Shown in pieces: positions 54,617 through 64,000 of a DNA stretch of 64,000 bases. This stretch comes from an uncultured Chitinophagaceae bacterium (GTDB lineage Bacteria; Bacteroidota; Bacteroidia; Chitinophagales; Chitinophagaceae). A program made the translations under genes and the position numbers. Positions within the stretch are counted from its first letter, which is position 1, and every line of letters starts with the position of its first letter. The stretch spans positions 1-64,000 of the forward strand of contig CALCII010000013.1 of the NCBI GenBank assembly GCA_937907395.1, in the 5' to 3' direction. The notes beneath the pieces were generated by a model that saw nothing but the letters and a program-made list of their open reading frames with translations, searched no databases and had not been told where the DNA came from.

Positions 54617-57061
54617 TCAGTTTTTGGAGTGAATAATCTCGTCGGCTAAAGCCTTAATCCCTTTTTCAATATCCCCATCAAACTTTGCAGCATAAGCCTG
54701 TACTTTCACTTTTTCCTTTTCCTCTGTTGTATACGCCAGGTACTCTTCCGGCGATACTTCTGTACGATATACTTTGCTCAACACCCCTCCAAGAGAAATG
54801 AAGACCTCTTTATATTTTTTTGTCGGATCATTGGACTTGTTGATTGATAAAACCAATGCCTTTTCTTTTTCTGTTAGTCCAAGCAATTCCTGTATCTGGT
54901 CGAATTTGTTTTGATACTTGCTTTGGTCTAACAATATCTTGCAATCACTGTTATTGATAATCGCCTGCTTTACCACAGGCGATGAGATAATATCTTCCAC
55001 TTCCTGAGTCACCACAATAGCTTCACCAAAGAATTTTCTGACTGTTTTAAATAAATACTTGATGTATTCCGCCATTCCTTCTTTAGCAATTGCTTTCCAC
55101 GCTTCTTCAATCAGGATCATTTTGCGAATGCCTTTCAGCTTTCTCATTTTGGAAATAAAAACTTCCATAATAATGATGGTTACAACGGGGAACAGAATTG
55201 GATGATCCTTGATATTATCCAGTTCAAATACAATAAACCGTTGCTGTAATAAATCCAGGTTCTCCTTTGCGTTTAACAGATAATCAAATTCACCACCTTT
55301 ATAATATGGTCTCAGCACATACAGGAAGTTGGATACATCAAAATCTTTATCCTTCACATTGTCACCCTTCAGCACATTTACAAACTCATCTTTCAGAAAA
55401 TCATAGAAACTATCAAAGCAGGGAAAGATGCTTTTATTATTTTCAACTTTCTCAAAATATAATTGCAGTGCATTTGAAAGCGCCACATATTCACTTCGAT
55501 TAAACGTTTCATTATCTTTTTTCCATAGTGCTAGCAAAAGCGTCTTGATACTTTCCTTCTTCTCCGTATCCAAGATGTCTCCTTCACCTATGTAAAAAGG
55601 GTTAAACTTAATTGGTTTGGTTTCAGAATAGGTGAAGTAGTAGCCTTTCACCATATCGCATAGGCCCTTGTAGCTATGACCGACATCCACCAGTACAATA
55701 TGTGTGCCTTTTTCATAGTAACTCCTCACCATGTGATTGGTAAAGAAAGATTTTCCGCTGCCGGATGGCCCCAAAATGAATTTATTCCTATTGGTGCAAA
55801 TGCCTTTATCCATTGGTTCATCCGAAATATCCACATGCAAGGGTTTACCTGTAAGCCGATCTCCAAGACGAATCCCTACGGGGCTTAAGGATGACCGGTA
55901 GTTGGTTTCCAAGTTGAAGAAGCAGCAAGCCTGTGGACTAAACGTATCGAAAGTATCATTCATAGGAAAGTCAGCAGCATTGCCGGGAATGCCTGCCCAA
56001 AAGATTTGCGCTGATCCCTCGGTTTCTAATTTGGGTGTAGCATCCATTTGTGTAAGTGCCGATGAACAGAGATTACGGATACTCTTTAATTCATCTCTGT
56101 TATCTGTCCATGCCAAAATATTAAAATGAGCTTTAACCGGAAGCCGTTGTTCACTAATGGCTTCGTTGAGAAAATCATCCGTGGCCTGTTTGCTGATGGC
56201 ATTTTCCCTGCTGTACGCAGAAAGTGATTGGAGTCGCAGTCTTTTACTTTCCAGTTTCTGCATTGTTTTCTGTACATCCTCGATAAATACATATTGGTTG
56301 TAGATATGATTGCAGGAAAGTAACTGACCAATTGGCGAAGCAAAGCCCATGCTGAATTTTGTTTTATCAGTAGAGTATTTATCATAGTTTATGCGTGAGC
56401 CACATAAAGCAGGTACAAATTCTGCATCCGCTATTGTATAGACCTGGCAATGGTTTTCGCCAATCTTCCATTCGGGTTTAAATTCAATATCTCTTAGAGT
56501 GACGGAATCGTTGCCAAGATTAAGATAGCGGAGAATGAAATCAGCCAGCAACTCATTCGCCATTATTTTCATTGTTACAAAACCACTGTCAAATAGTATC
56601 TTTTGAAACTGACCCACATGATTCATGAAATCATGAAAATGTTTTGGCTGTAACGTTTCTTCTGGAACAATTGTTCTGCGGAGCAGGCTGCTAAAAATGG
56701 AAGAACCCAATTTTCGGTTAGCCGGTTTTTTTGTAAGTATGATATAACAACGATGGTCTAAATAAGGCCGTTCATTAAAGAACCTGTCGCTGCTTCTGGT
56801 AAGAAAACTATTGTCTTCCTGAATAAACGAAGGCTTATACTTTGCCTCGGTGAACCAATCCTGTTTATGCAATACACTATTCACTGGTAAAACCTTTATA
56901 GCTTTTATCCAGGCATGATGAAAGGCTTCGTATTCGTCATTGCTTAGTGTAAACAATTCAGGTAACTGCACATCAAATACAACTGTCACATCACCCATCT
57001 TGGAAAGGATAGCATTATTTTCAATAGAATAAACCGGCAGTATCTCATTAAGATTTTTCAT
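54617..57061 (-). CDS. traG: conjugation ATPase TraG (VirB4 family)
   Basis: 814 residues. N-terminal VirB4-type domain, then Walker A ILGPSGSGKSFFTNH (about residue 430), Walker B KMILIEEAWKAI, and the VVTQEVEDIISSP block with an arginine-finger region nearby. Powers assembly of, and transfer through, the mating channel. Start overlaps the stop region of the TraF-like gene by 14 nt. Confidence 0.93.
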   Translation of the reverse strand: MKNLNEILPVYSIENNAILSKMGDVTVVFDVQLPELFTLSNDEYEAFHHAWIKAIKVLPVNSVLHKQDWFTEAKYKPSFIQEDNSFLTRSSDRFFNERPYLDHRCYIILTKKPANRKLGSSIFSSLLRRTIVPEETLQPKHFHDFMNHVGQFQKILFDSGFVTMKIMANELLADFILRYLNLGNDSVTLRDIEFKPEWKIGENHCQVYTIADAEFVPALCGSRINYDKYSTDKTKFSMGFASPIGQLLSCNHIYNQYVFIEDVQKTMQKLESKRLRLQSLSAYSRENAISKQATDDFLNEAISEQRLPVKAHFNILAWTDNRDELKSIRNLCSSALTQMDATPKLETEGSAQIFWAGIPGNAADFPMNDTFDTFSPQACCFFNLETNYRSSLSPVGIRLGDRLTGKPLHVDISDEPMDKGICTNRNKFILGPSGSGKSFFTNHMVRSYYEKGTHIVLVDVGHSYKGLCDMVKGYYFTYSETKPIKFNPFYIGEGDILDTEKKESIKTLLLALWKKDNETFNRSEYVALSNALQLYFEKVENNKSIFPCFDSFYDFLKDEFVNVLKGDNVKDKDFDVSNFLYVLRPYYKGGEFDYLLNAKENLDLLQQRFIVFELDNIKDHPILFPVVTIIIMEVFISKMRKLKGIRKMILIEEAWKAIAKEGMAEYIKYLFKTVRKFFGEAIVVTQEVEDIISSPVVKQAIINNSDCKILLDQSKYQNKFDQIQELLGLTEKEKALVLSINKSNDPTKKYKEVFISLGGVLSKVYRTEVSPEEYLAYTTEEKEKVKVQAYAAKFDGDIEKGIKALADEIIHSKN

Positions 57062-57380
57062 TCAGCAACATCTTTTTCAATTTCACTTTTGAATAACTCT
57101 TTATCACATCCGGCACTGAACGGCGTGCAATCTTTTTCATCATGCCATGTTCGCCATAAGTCCGGCTCAGTTTATAGATACGCATAAATAAGGCGGTAGT
57201 AAGCACTGCAATAAATGGCAGACAAAAGAAAATACCCAGGCCGCTGATATAGAGTATTGCAAATAGTATCAGCAACACTACTAAGCCGCCGCCCAGGTAC
57301 CAGATATATTGAGCTTTAAGCCCTTTGAACTCAATGCTCCTGTTAATCCCTTTATTGATTTGATAAACGCTGTTAGACAT
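57048..57380 (-). CDS. traF: TraF-like small membrane protein (VirB3 type)
   Basis: 110 residues from ATG 57380 (MSNSVYQINKGINRSIEFKG); a longer frame adds 13 residues. Two adjacent spans (WYLGGGLVVLLILFAILYI; FFCLPFIAVLTTALFMRIY) then a basic tail, the shape of DUF4133/TraF. It precedes traG as usual; the TraE-like pilin normally next to it is missing. Confidence 0.8.
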   Translation of the reverse strand: MSNSVYQINKGINRSIEFKGLKAQYIWYLGGGLVVLLILFAILYISGLGIFFCLPFIAVLTTALFMRIYKLSRTYGEHGMMKKIARRSVPDVIKSYSKVKLKKMLLNEKS

Positions 57381-57559
57381 ATCTATTTGCTTTAGCGGAT
57401 GGAGCAAATAGTTTTCCAAATACAGAATTAATGGGGTAAGGAAGGTAGCACTAACTGATAGTAGTGCTCTTTCAGTTTCCTTTTGAATTGTGATTGCAGT
57501 ACATTTTTTGAATAAATCCTATATCTTACTTATTCATTTGAAAAAGCAGCTATTATCTA

Positions 57560-58189
57560 ATGAAGATTATTGGTAAATTATTTTCACTATTTAAGAAAGA
57601 TTGTATGGTAGAAGAACTTTATAAAATTGGTGCTTACCATGAAGCCGGACATGCGGTATTAGGATTTTACTCAGGATTTGAAGTCAAAAGCATTTCATTA
57701 ATAATCGCCGATCCCGGCAGCGGTATCACAAGGTTTGATTATGGTATAGACAATTTATTAATTACTGGAATTTTAAATGCAAAGAAAGACCCTGCATTTT
57801 TCAATTCACTTTCACAACCTGTCAGAGCAAGGACTCCTCAAACGTGTTTAAAAATATGCAATACACTAATTGCAGGACCTGTTGCAGAAGCCATAAATAA
57901 ATTTGGCATTGACTACACTGGCAATATGGAAGTTGGTATTAAAGATCCGGATGCCGAGGGGATTGAAGCTGCTGATTATGTACTTTCAATAATTGACAAG
58001 AACCATAGTAAAACATATTTACAAGAAACAATTATTTCAATAACTGAGATTTTAAGAAATGAACAATTTTGGAAGGTTGTAATCAGCTTATCCGATAAGT
58101 TGTTAAGCTCCAAAGCTAAAATGCTTACACAGCAAGAAATTGAAGCTGTTTTCGAAAAGCATAATTTCACTCAATATGACAGATTATAA
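57560..58189 (+). CDS. stand-alone M41-like (FtsH-type) peptidase
   Basis: 209 residues, the only rightward gene in this stretch. AYHEAGHAVLGFYSG has the HExxH zinc site (His27, Glu28, His31) in FtsH context. A downstream acidic helix (IKDPDAEGIEAADYVLSI) could give the third metal ligand. No AAA ATPase domain and no membrane segment are present; full FtsH is about 600-650 residues. Placed between the giant methylase-helicase and traF, with a 140-nt gap upstream. Role unknown: it may modify host proteins on entry, or assist regulation. The family call is by motif. Confidence 0.75.
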   Translation: MKIIGKLFSLFKKDCMVEELYKIGAYHEAGHAVLGFYSGFEVKSISLIIADPGSGITRFDYGIDNLLITGILNAKKDPAFFNSLSQPVRARTPQTCLKICNTLIAGPVAEAINKFGIDYTGNMEVGIKDPDAEGIEAADYVLSIIDKNHSKTYLQETIISITEILRNEQFWKVVISLSDKLLSSKAKMLTQQEIEAVFEKHNFTQYDRL

Positions 58190-58233
58190 ATTATATAAGG
58201 GCAAACTTCATCAGCATAGAGATAATGCAGCAA

Positions 58234-61200
58234 CTAAATCCTAATGCCCTTTGTTTTTCCTTCGCTTACCTTTCTCTTTGCTAATAAGGATTTTTCATCT
58301 TTTTGTGTTTTAATTTCCAACTTTACTACCGGAGTTTCAACTGCTACTTCAGCAGTCTCATGCTGCTTAATCTGGTTTGCCTGTATCTTCATCGTAATCT
58401 CCCTTTCCAATCTTGAAACGTCTTTCTTTAACTGTGCCAACTCATCTTCTTTATCAAAAGGCTTTGCTGCTATTTTTTCGAGCATTGGAATATTTTGATT
58501 GAGCTCGTTGAGTTCTTTTTGATATTTTTCTTTTAAGCTTTCAATCCGGTCAATGGCATTTAGTAAATACCGGGCGGCCAATTTTGGATTATCAATATTG
58601 ATATGGCCCTGGTTCCAGGAGTATTTTATGCCAGTTTGTTTACTCTCTGCATAGAACACATTACTGTATTTGTATTCAAACAACCCTTTGTCCTCATAAG
58701 TTTCTTTTTGCCTGCGGATAAATAAATCAAAGCCATGCAGTTCTCCAATCTTTTTATTATCATGGTCACCAATATCAGGTTTCCAGTCTGTGTAGAGACG
58801 TATTAAATGGTTGCCGATAGTTTCTGCATCTGCACTATTTAGACCTTCAAGATGAATAGGGTTAATTTTTATTCCGTCTTTATCATACTGTAACTGATTT
58901 TTGTATTGCTTTTCATCTATGCTCAACTTGTCTAAAGTCTGCAGTGTTTTACCTTTTACTTCCTGAAGATTTTCTAATTTAAACCTTGACCGGAATATTT
59001 CTTTATGGTGAGCATTGCGTAAGCTTTCTAAAACCGCTATCTTTTTTTCCATCTTTGATTTTTCCAGTAGCGTAGTATCTCCAGAAAGTATGGCGATGTA
59101 TTCGGAGAAATTCATACCACTTTTTTCGTCAATGCTTCCTTCATCAATTGTTCTTACATTTAATTCGCAATTCTTCATCTGGCTGATAAAGGTTTGCTTA
59201 TTCTTCAAAAGGTTGAACTTATAGTTATCCAGCGATTGCTCAACGGCGTAGATAAAATTCTTAACCTTATTATTGTAAAATTCTTTGGCAACAATATTTC
59301 CCTGTCTTGCACCACGACCATCTCTTTGCTCCAGTTCAGAAGGTTTCCAGGGAATATCCAAATGGTGCATGGCAACTACCTTCGCCTGCACATTTAAACC
59401 AGTGCCTGCCTTCTCCGTGCTGCCTAACATAATCCTTATTTCACCATTATTCATCTTACGAAACAGTTCTGGCTTTTGCTTATCTGTCCAGTCATGTATG
59501 AATGTGATATGATAGGCAGGAATTTTAAAATCGTTAATTAGTTTTTCTTTCAGGGCATCATAAATATTAAATTCATCAGGCTTGGGAGTACCAATATCAC
59601 AGAATATAATTTGTGTTCCATTTTGCTCTTTGCTCAGGTCATAAATTTCAGCTACTTTTCTTGCACAGACATTTACTTTATTATTTGGATGGTCGTTGTA
59701 TTTACCGGAGTCAATCAGTCGCATATCAGCGGCCATTTTTTTTGCATAGTTCGTTGCAATCAGCATACGACCTTTATCTTCTTCATCTGTCAGTCTTGGC
59801 CTGCCGATTAATTCGCCGTCACCTGTTTTGGCAAATTGCATCAGTCGTTTTGTAAATTCCTGTTGCTCTGGTGTTGGTGGAATATTGATTAACTGTTCAT
59901 CAATTTCAGGTTTATCCAAATTAATATGCTTGGCCGTTTTATAATCAGTAATCTCATTATAGAACAATGCCAGTTCAGGAACTTTTATAAAATGACGAAA
60001 CCTTTCTTTCGCAATGATTTCATTTGTTACTGAAAATTCAAAGTCGGTTGTTTTCTTCGCAAACACAGCAGCCCATGCATCAAAATTTTCAATCCGTTGC
60101 CGCTCCATTTCTTTTGGGCGCAGGTATTTAAACAGCAGGTACATTTCAGTCAAGCTGTTGCTGATAGGTGTGCCGGAAAGAAAGGTAACACACAGGTCGC
60201 TGTTAAATCTTGTTTGCAGTTCCCGAACAGCAAACAACATATTCAGTGCTTTCTGGCTTCCTTCTTTATTTCCCAGCCCAGCAACTCTATCATGTCGTGT
60301 AGTGTAAGTAAGATTTTTATATTTGTGGGCCTCATCTACAAACAAATGATCAACTCCGAGTTCCCGGAAGTTGATCCCCGCATCTTTCTTTTCTTCAATA
60401 TTTTTTCTAAGTTCCTGGAGCTTCACAGCAAGATTTGTTTTTCGTATCTCCAGTCCTTTCAACATACGGCGGGAGATTTCTCCGCCCATTTCTTTAAGGG
60501 TATGCAAATCTCTTTCTACATTATCCAGCTCTGTCTCAAAAATCTGCTTTTGTATTTCAGGGCTTTGGGGAATTTTTCCAAACTGGTCATGCGTGAGAAT
60601 AATGCAATCCCAATTATTATTTTTTATTTCATGAAATAAGCGCAATCGTTTAGCTGGAGTAAAATCATTTTCGTCCGGAGCCAATATTCTTGCATTGGGG
60701 TATGCTTTTCTGTAAGTTTCTGCAATCTGCCGCACATTAGCTTTAAGTGCAAGTATCATTGGCTTGTTTACAATCTTCAGCCTTTTCATTTCATGTGAAG
60801 CAACCACCATCGTCAATGTTTTTCCCAAGCCCACTTCATGGTCAATCAATGCTCCACGATTTTGCACAATACGCCAAACCGAGTTTTTTTGTGAACTATA
60901 CAAGTCATCAATACTTAACCTTCTCTTGTCAAGACCTGGAAATTGTAAATGGCTACCATCATATTCTCTCAATACATAACAATTGAATGTATCGTTATAC
61001 AGGGCCTCTAATTCTTTTTTGTCATTTGCTGGTAACTCTTTTAACCAGTCAATAAAGCCATTGCGGATAGATTCTATTTTCTGGTGTGCCAACTGAATGG
61101 CTTCATTATCCGGAACCCGGATTGTTTTATCACCCAGATCAACTTCGTAAGTGTAGAAGGGTGTAGTATTCTCCAACGCATGTTCTAATAGCAAAGCTCC

Positions 61201-63738
61201 GTACGTAGTTTTTCCGCTCTTGGTTGTTACTGCATACTCCTGGTTTGTTTTTGCATTGCTGCTGAAGGGTTTTACTTTAAATGAATCAACAGAAGGGAAA
61301 TAGCTAACATCGGTGTTCATCTCAAAAAGATGAGTAGCAAAACGATTGTAGTAATCATTAGGTATCCAACGTTCGCCAAGGTTGAAGTCTAGTAATTCAA
61401 AAGGAATTTTTTCAGGCTGTACTTTTTGTAAAGCAGAGAGGCTTTTAAACAATTGCAGATTATCTGGATTCTTCTCTGCTGCTTCTGACGCTACTCGTAG
61501 CTTACTCACCACATTGCCGCTTAGAAACTGGTCGGCTGTTTCCCATTCATTGTTAGCCGGATTAATGTAAATATGGTTACCCAAAGCGGCAATAGTTTCA
61601 GGTTCTGTACTGTCTGTTGCCGCAGCAATAAACTCTATATCCACCTTGCCTTTATCATTCAAGCTTTTTGCCAGGGCTTCTAAAGGATTGTCGGTTGTAT
61701 AAACTTCCTGTTTCGGTAATAATGATTGTGTGAGAATATCAGCCTTTACAAATTGTTCGCCGTATTTTCTTTCGAGAGAAGAAAGCATGGTTAATCCAAA
61801 TGCTTCATCTTTTAGAATGCGTTGCCTGTTGGCAGGTGAATTCAAAAGACCAAATCCTTTAATCAATGCTTCATAAGCTTCGTTCAAATCCCTCCTTACA
61901 TTCTCATCTACGTGAGTTCCTGTATTTTCTTTTTCGGAAAGCGCCAGGTACATATCTCGTATGGTGCTGTATTGCTGATAAAACCCCAGGTCTTTCTTAT
62001 CATGCAGGCTGGGCATAAAGACCGGTTTGTCATCATCCGATGCCATGTAGGAAACAAAGCCAACACGGTTGTTATGTACAATCAGCGTTCCTTCTTTGTA
62101 AAAAGGATTAGCGTTATGTAATGTATCCAGTTTATCATCGTCTCCCAATGAAACATGAAACACAGTGTCACCATCATTGTAAAACTGTTGGTCATATTTT
62201 TTGAGTGCATTGGTTAAGCCTGTCAATTCATGTTGGAGTAGGCCAGCATTCATCCAGTTAGCTGAGAACTGTAATTCTTCGGCATTGGAGTAAAGTTTAT
62301 AAACATATTGTTTGAAAGCTGTTGATTTGGCCGTCATCAAAACAATAAGTTCATGCTCTGGCTTGTCAACTGGCCGGATAATATTGAGAATTCTCGCCGT
62401 TTTTTTGTCAACAACCGTCAAATCAAGAGGATTGATATAGGCGTTAGCCCTGTTGATACTTGTAGCAGACCCATTATCAAACAAACCCAATTGCACCGAG
62501 CTGCTATCCGGCTTGTTGTCAGGCATAGCTGTATAAGTGAGTTGTCTTTCTTTTGACTTATCAATCTGTTTTATTTGCCTGTTGAAATTATCGGCATTAA
62601 ATCTTTTGTCAATCCCTTTGCTGATTGAATCAGCAAGCTTTGGCATTATAAGTTTAATATTTCCGGTTTGCCAGACCGTTTCATGTGCCTTCCCATATTG
62701 GTCCTTACCAGGCTTAATTTGGTTGCCAAGAATTATTTCAGGATGAAGAACAACGTATTGATTGAGGGAGTAATTACCAAATTCATTTTCCTGATCAACT
62801 GATTTTATCAGTTGCTGTTCTTCTTCTGTTAAAGATTGTTTGTCTTTATTTTTTTGCACAATCAGCAAATGACTGGAAGCTTCTGTATTACCCGTATCTT
62901 TCATCAGGTTATCCGGCATTATATTCAGGCTGACAAAATCGGAATTGCCGAATAAATATTCTCTTGCTGATTGATTAGACGGACTATTTAAAAAGGAATC
63001 AGTGCTGATGTATGCCATCAGCCCGCCATCCTTTAGCTTATCAAGTCCCTTTGCAAAGAAATAGTTATGTATTTTATCTGTTAGCCCTCTCTCATTTATC
63101 GTATCATCATACACTTTAAAATTCCCAAAGGGAATATTGCTCACAATTAAATCATACTGCCCATTCTCTGAAGAAGCCGTTTCTTCAAAGCCTTTTATTT
63201 CAATGGACGTAGGAACAGATATAGAACTACTTAATGCAGTTAATACTTTGCCTGTTATAAGATCTTTCTCAACTGCGGTGATTGTCTTCAATGACGGAAA
63301 TGTCGCTGCGGCCTCGGTTACAAACACACCGGCACCGGCGCTGGGTTCGTACAAGGATCTTGGTTCAACACCTCTTTCTTTTAAGATGCTAAACAACGTC
63401 TGAGGAATGAAGTCGGGTGTATAAAAAGCTGTTAGAATGCTGTTGCGGATTGAATCAATTGCATCTTTATATTCTTTGTCTGTAAGTTTTTGCTGCAATA
63501 TCTCATGCAGCTCCATTATTTGTGGGTATAGTTTTAAATCTTCCTTCGATGCATTTAGCTTCTTCCATTCTTCTTTAACAGCTTTTGGAAACAGAACAGC
63601 TTTCAACCCACCAAAACCGGAATACTTCTTTAATGCAGAAATCTGGTCAGAGGACAACACCATTCCTTCTGACCAGTTCAAAGAAATCCGAATAGCTTCG
63701 ATATTGTCTTTAAGTTTCTGCTGACTGTTGTAACTCAT
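58234..63738 (-). CDS. N6-adenine methylase and SNF2-like helicase fusion protein
   Basis: 1834 residues. Methylase domain: motif I EPSAGAGVFV (131-140), catalytic motif IV NIPFG (201-205), a variant of (D/N)PP(Y/F). The middle (~300-900) has no motif I recognise. Helicase part: Walker A LIDHEVGLGKTLTMV (~970), DEAH VDEAHKYKN (~1134), motif III LSGTPISNS, motif VI QRDGRGARQGN (~1473). C-terminus is Gln/Glu-rich and ends LLAKRKVSEGKTKGIRI. Similar fusions occur on Bacteroidota ICEs and in DarB-type phage antirestriction proteins. It may protect or remodel incoming DNA; inferred. Confidence 0.85.
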   Translation of the reverse strand: MSYNSQQKLKDNIEAIRISLNWSEGMVLSSDQISALKKYSGFGGLKAVLFPKAVKEEWKKLNASKEDLKLYPQIMELHEILQQKLTDKEYKDAIDSIRNSILTAFYTPDFIPQTLFSILKERGVEPRSLYEPSAGAGVFVTEAAATFPSLKTITAVEKDLITGKVLTALSSSISVPTSIEIKGFEETASSENGQYDLIVSNIPFGNFKVYDDTINERGLTDKIHNYFFAKGLDKLKDGGLMAYISTDSFLNSPSNQSAREYLFGNSDFVSLNIMPDNLMKDTGNTEASSHLLIVQKNKDKQSLTEEEQQLIKSVDQENEFGNYSLNQYVVLHPEIILGNQIKPGKDQYGKAHETVWQTGNIKLIMPKLADSISKGIDKRFNADNFNRQIKQIDKSKERQLTYTAMPDNKPDSSSVQLGLFDNGSATSINRANAYINPLDLTVVDKKTARILNIIRPVDKPEHELIVLMTAKSTAFKQYVYKLYSNAEELQFSANWMNAGLLQHELTGLTNALKKYDQQFYNDGDTVFHVSLGDDDKLDTLHNANPFYKEGTLIVHNNRVGFVSYMASDDDKPVFMPSLHDKKDLGFYQQYSTIRDMYLALSEKENTGTHVDENVRRDLNEAYEALIKGFGLLNSPANRQRILKDEAFGLTMLSSLERKYGEQFVKADILTQSLLPKQEVYTTDNPLEALAKSLNDKGKVDIEFIAAATDSTEPETIAALGNHIYINPANNEWETADQFLSGNVVSKLRVASEAAEKNPDNLQLFKSLSALQKVQPEKIPFELLDFNLGERWIPNDYYNRFATHLFEMNTDVSYFPSVDSFKVKPFSSNAKTNQEYAVTTKSGKTTYGALLLEHALENTTPFYTYEVDLGDKTIRVPDNEAIQLAHQKIESIRNGFIDWLKELPANDKKELEALYNDTFNCYVLREYDGSHLQFPGLDKRRLSIDDLYSSQKNSVWRIVQNRGALIDHEVGLGKTLTMVVASHEMKRLKIVNKPMILALKANVRQIAETYRKAYPNARILAPDENDFTPAKRLRLFHEIKNNNWDCIILTHDQFGKIPQSPEIQKQIFETELDNVERDLHTLKEMGGEISRRMLKGLEIRKTNLAVKLQELRKNIEEKKDAGINFRELGVDHLFVDEAHKYKNLTYTTRHDRVAGLGNKEGSQKALNMLFAVRELQTRFNSDLCVTFLSGTPISNSLTEMYLLFKYLRPKEMERQRIENFDAWAAVFAKKTTDFEFSVTNEIIAKERFRHFIKVPELALFYNEITDYKTAKHINLDKPEIDEQLINIPPTPEQQEFTKRLMQFAKTGDGELIGRPRLTDEEDKGRMLIATNYAKKMAADMRLIDSGKYNDHPNNKVNVCARKVAEIYDLSKEQNGTQIIFCDIGTPKPDEFNIYDALKEKLINDFKIPAYHITFIHDWTDKQKPELFRKMNNGEIRIMLGSTEKAGTGLNVQAKVVAMHHLDIPWKPSELEQRDGRGARQGNIVAKEFYNNKVKNFIYAVEQSLDNYKFNLLKNKQTFISQMKNCELNVRTIDEGSIDEKSGMNFSEYIAILSGDTTLLEKSKMEKKIAVLESLRNAHHKEIFRSRFKLENLQEVKGKTLQTLDKLSIDEKQYKNQLQYDKDGIKINPIHLEGLNSADAETIGNHLIRLYTDWKPDIGDHDNKKIGELHGFDLFIRRQKETYEDKGLFEYKYSNVFYAESKQTGIKYSWNQGHINIDNPKLAARYLLNAIDRIESLKEKYQKELNELNQNIPMLEKIAAKPFDKEDELAQLKKDVSRLEREITMKIQANQIKQHETAEVAVETPVVKLEIKTQKDEKSLLAKRKVSEGKTKGIRI

Positions 63739-63997
63739 TGCTCACAGTTTCATTCACACGGTTACTTTCCAGGTATTCACTCACTGCACCGGTTATGGCA
63801 TAGCGGATAAATTGGTTATCCTCGTTTTCCTCTACGAATCGTAAATCATCAAAAATGGAATTGCAGTAGTTAATCATATTGATAATCTCATGCTGAAGTA
63901 ATCCTGATTGAAGAAGCTGTTCATAATCCCTTTCAAATTCCATTTCCAGAATGTTAAGGATGTAATTGTACAGTGAAGGCCGCAAATCCCTTGTCAT
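63710..63997 (-). CDS. small unnamed ICE protein
   Basis: 95 residues from the ATG at 63997, 3 nt from the window edge, so a longer form cannot be excluded. Acidic, helical (ILEMEFERDYEQLLQSGLLQ; IINMINYCNSIFDDL). The 3' end overlaps the methylase-helicase start by 29 nt, suggesting coupled expression. No family recognised. Confidence 0.6.
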   Translation of the reverse strand: MTRDLRPSLYNYILNILEMEFERDYEQLLQSGLLQHEIINMINYCNSIFDDLRFVEENEDNQFIRYAITGAVSEYLESNRVNETVSNELQQSAET

Positions 63998-64000
63998 TTC

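Larger units (their letters stand above)
44877..64000. mobile_element. integrative conjugative element, left part
   Basis: Starts next to tRNA-Asp and runs past the right edge. It holds a tra gene set (TraF- to TraN-like), a methylase-helicase giant protein, HTH proteins at the tRNA end and unnamed ICE proteins, nearly all on the minus strand. No integrase, relaxase (MobA/B), TraG-type coupling protein or second boundary is seen here. The exact left border is not resolved. Confidence 0.8.

Overview
The window comes from a Bacteroidota chromosome, most likely a member of the Chitinophagaceae or a close relative. The evidence is the Bacteroidota promoter form (TTG, about 19-21 nt, TAnnTTTG) in front of many genes, type IX secretion genes (a PorV-like porin, a long PorU-type C25 sortase, a gliding-type C-terminal domain), the gene order of the tuf/rpoBC region, and a Bacteroidota-type tra conjugation cluster. 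The family-level placement is inferred; no database was searched.

Region 1 (1-6395) is an eroded genomic island ending at the 3' end of a tRNA-Gln. It holds the 3' parts of three RHS polymorphic toxins, each followed by a candidate immunity gene. Three REP-associated (HUH, Y1-type) transposase genes, all broken, lie between them, each with a different palindrome just upstream. The third forms a complete-looking element with a palindrome at both ends. Two short, gene-less copies with the same ends lie at 1596-1689 and 3222-3298, one of them inside another transposase gene. A tyrosine integrase remnant beside the tRNA is cut off by the same element.

Region 2 (6395-16672) is core sequence: an SGNH hydrolase, tyrS, the PorV-like/PorU2-like pair, a family-2 glycosyltransferase whose usual DxD motif is missing, and ribE.

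Region 3 (16700-34530) is the translation and transcription cluster: rpsU, xerC, hpf, tRNA-Thr/Tyr/Gly/Thr, tuf, tRNA-Trp, secE, nusG, rplK, rplA, rplJ, rplL, then a type IX secreted surface protein gene with its own candidate promoter, then rpoB and rpoC. The order matches the tufB-rpoC region of Escherichia coli except for the surface protein and tRNA-Trp. Several gaps hold different low-complexity inverted or direct repeats.

Region 4 (34597-44876) carries an OmpH-like protein, an APC permease, a RfaE1-type kinase, ispD, a FemAB/GNAT-like protein coupled to an M1 peptidase, a polyprenyl sugar-phosphate transferase, a Gfo/Idh/MocA dehydrogenase and tRNA-Asp.

Region 5 (44877 to the right edge) is the left part of an integrative conjugative element next to tRNA-Asp. 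Nearly all genes read leftward: a methylase-helicase giant protein, TraF-like, TraG (VirB4 ATPase), a lipoprotein, three related TraI-like secreted proteins, TraJ, TraK, a TraL-position protein, TraM, TraN, several unnamed ICE proteins and two HTH proteins at the tRNA end. One divergent cargo gene encodes a stand-alone M41-like peptidase. Integrase, relaxase and coupling protein are not in the window.
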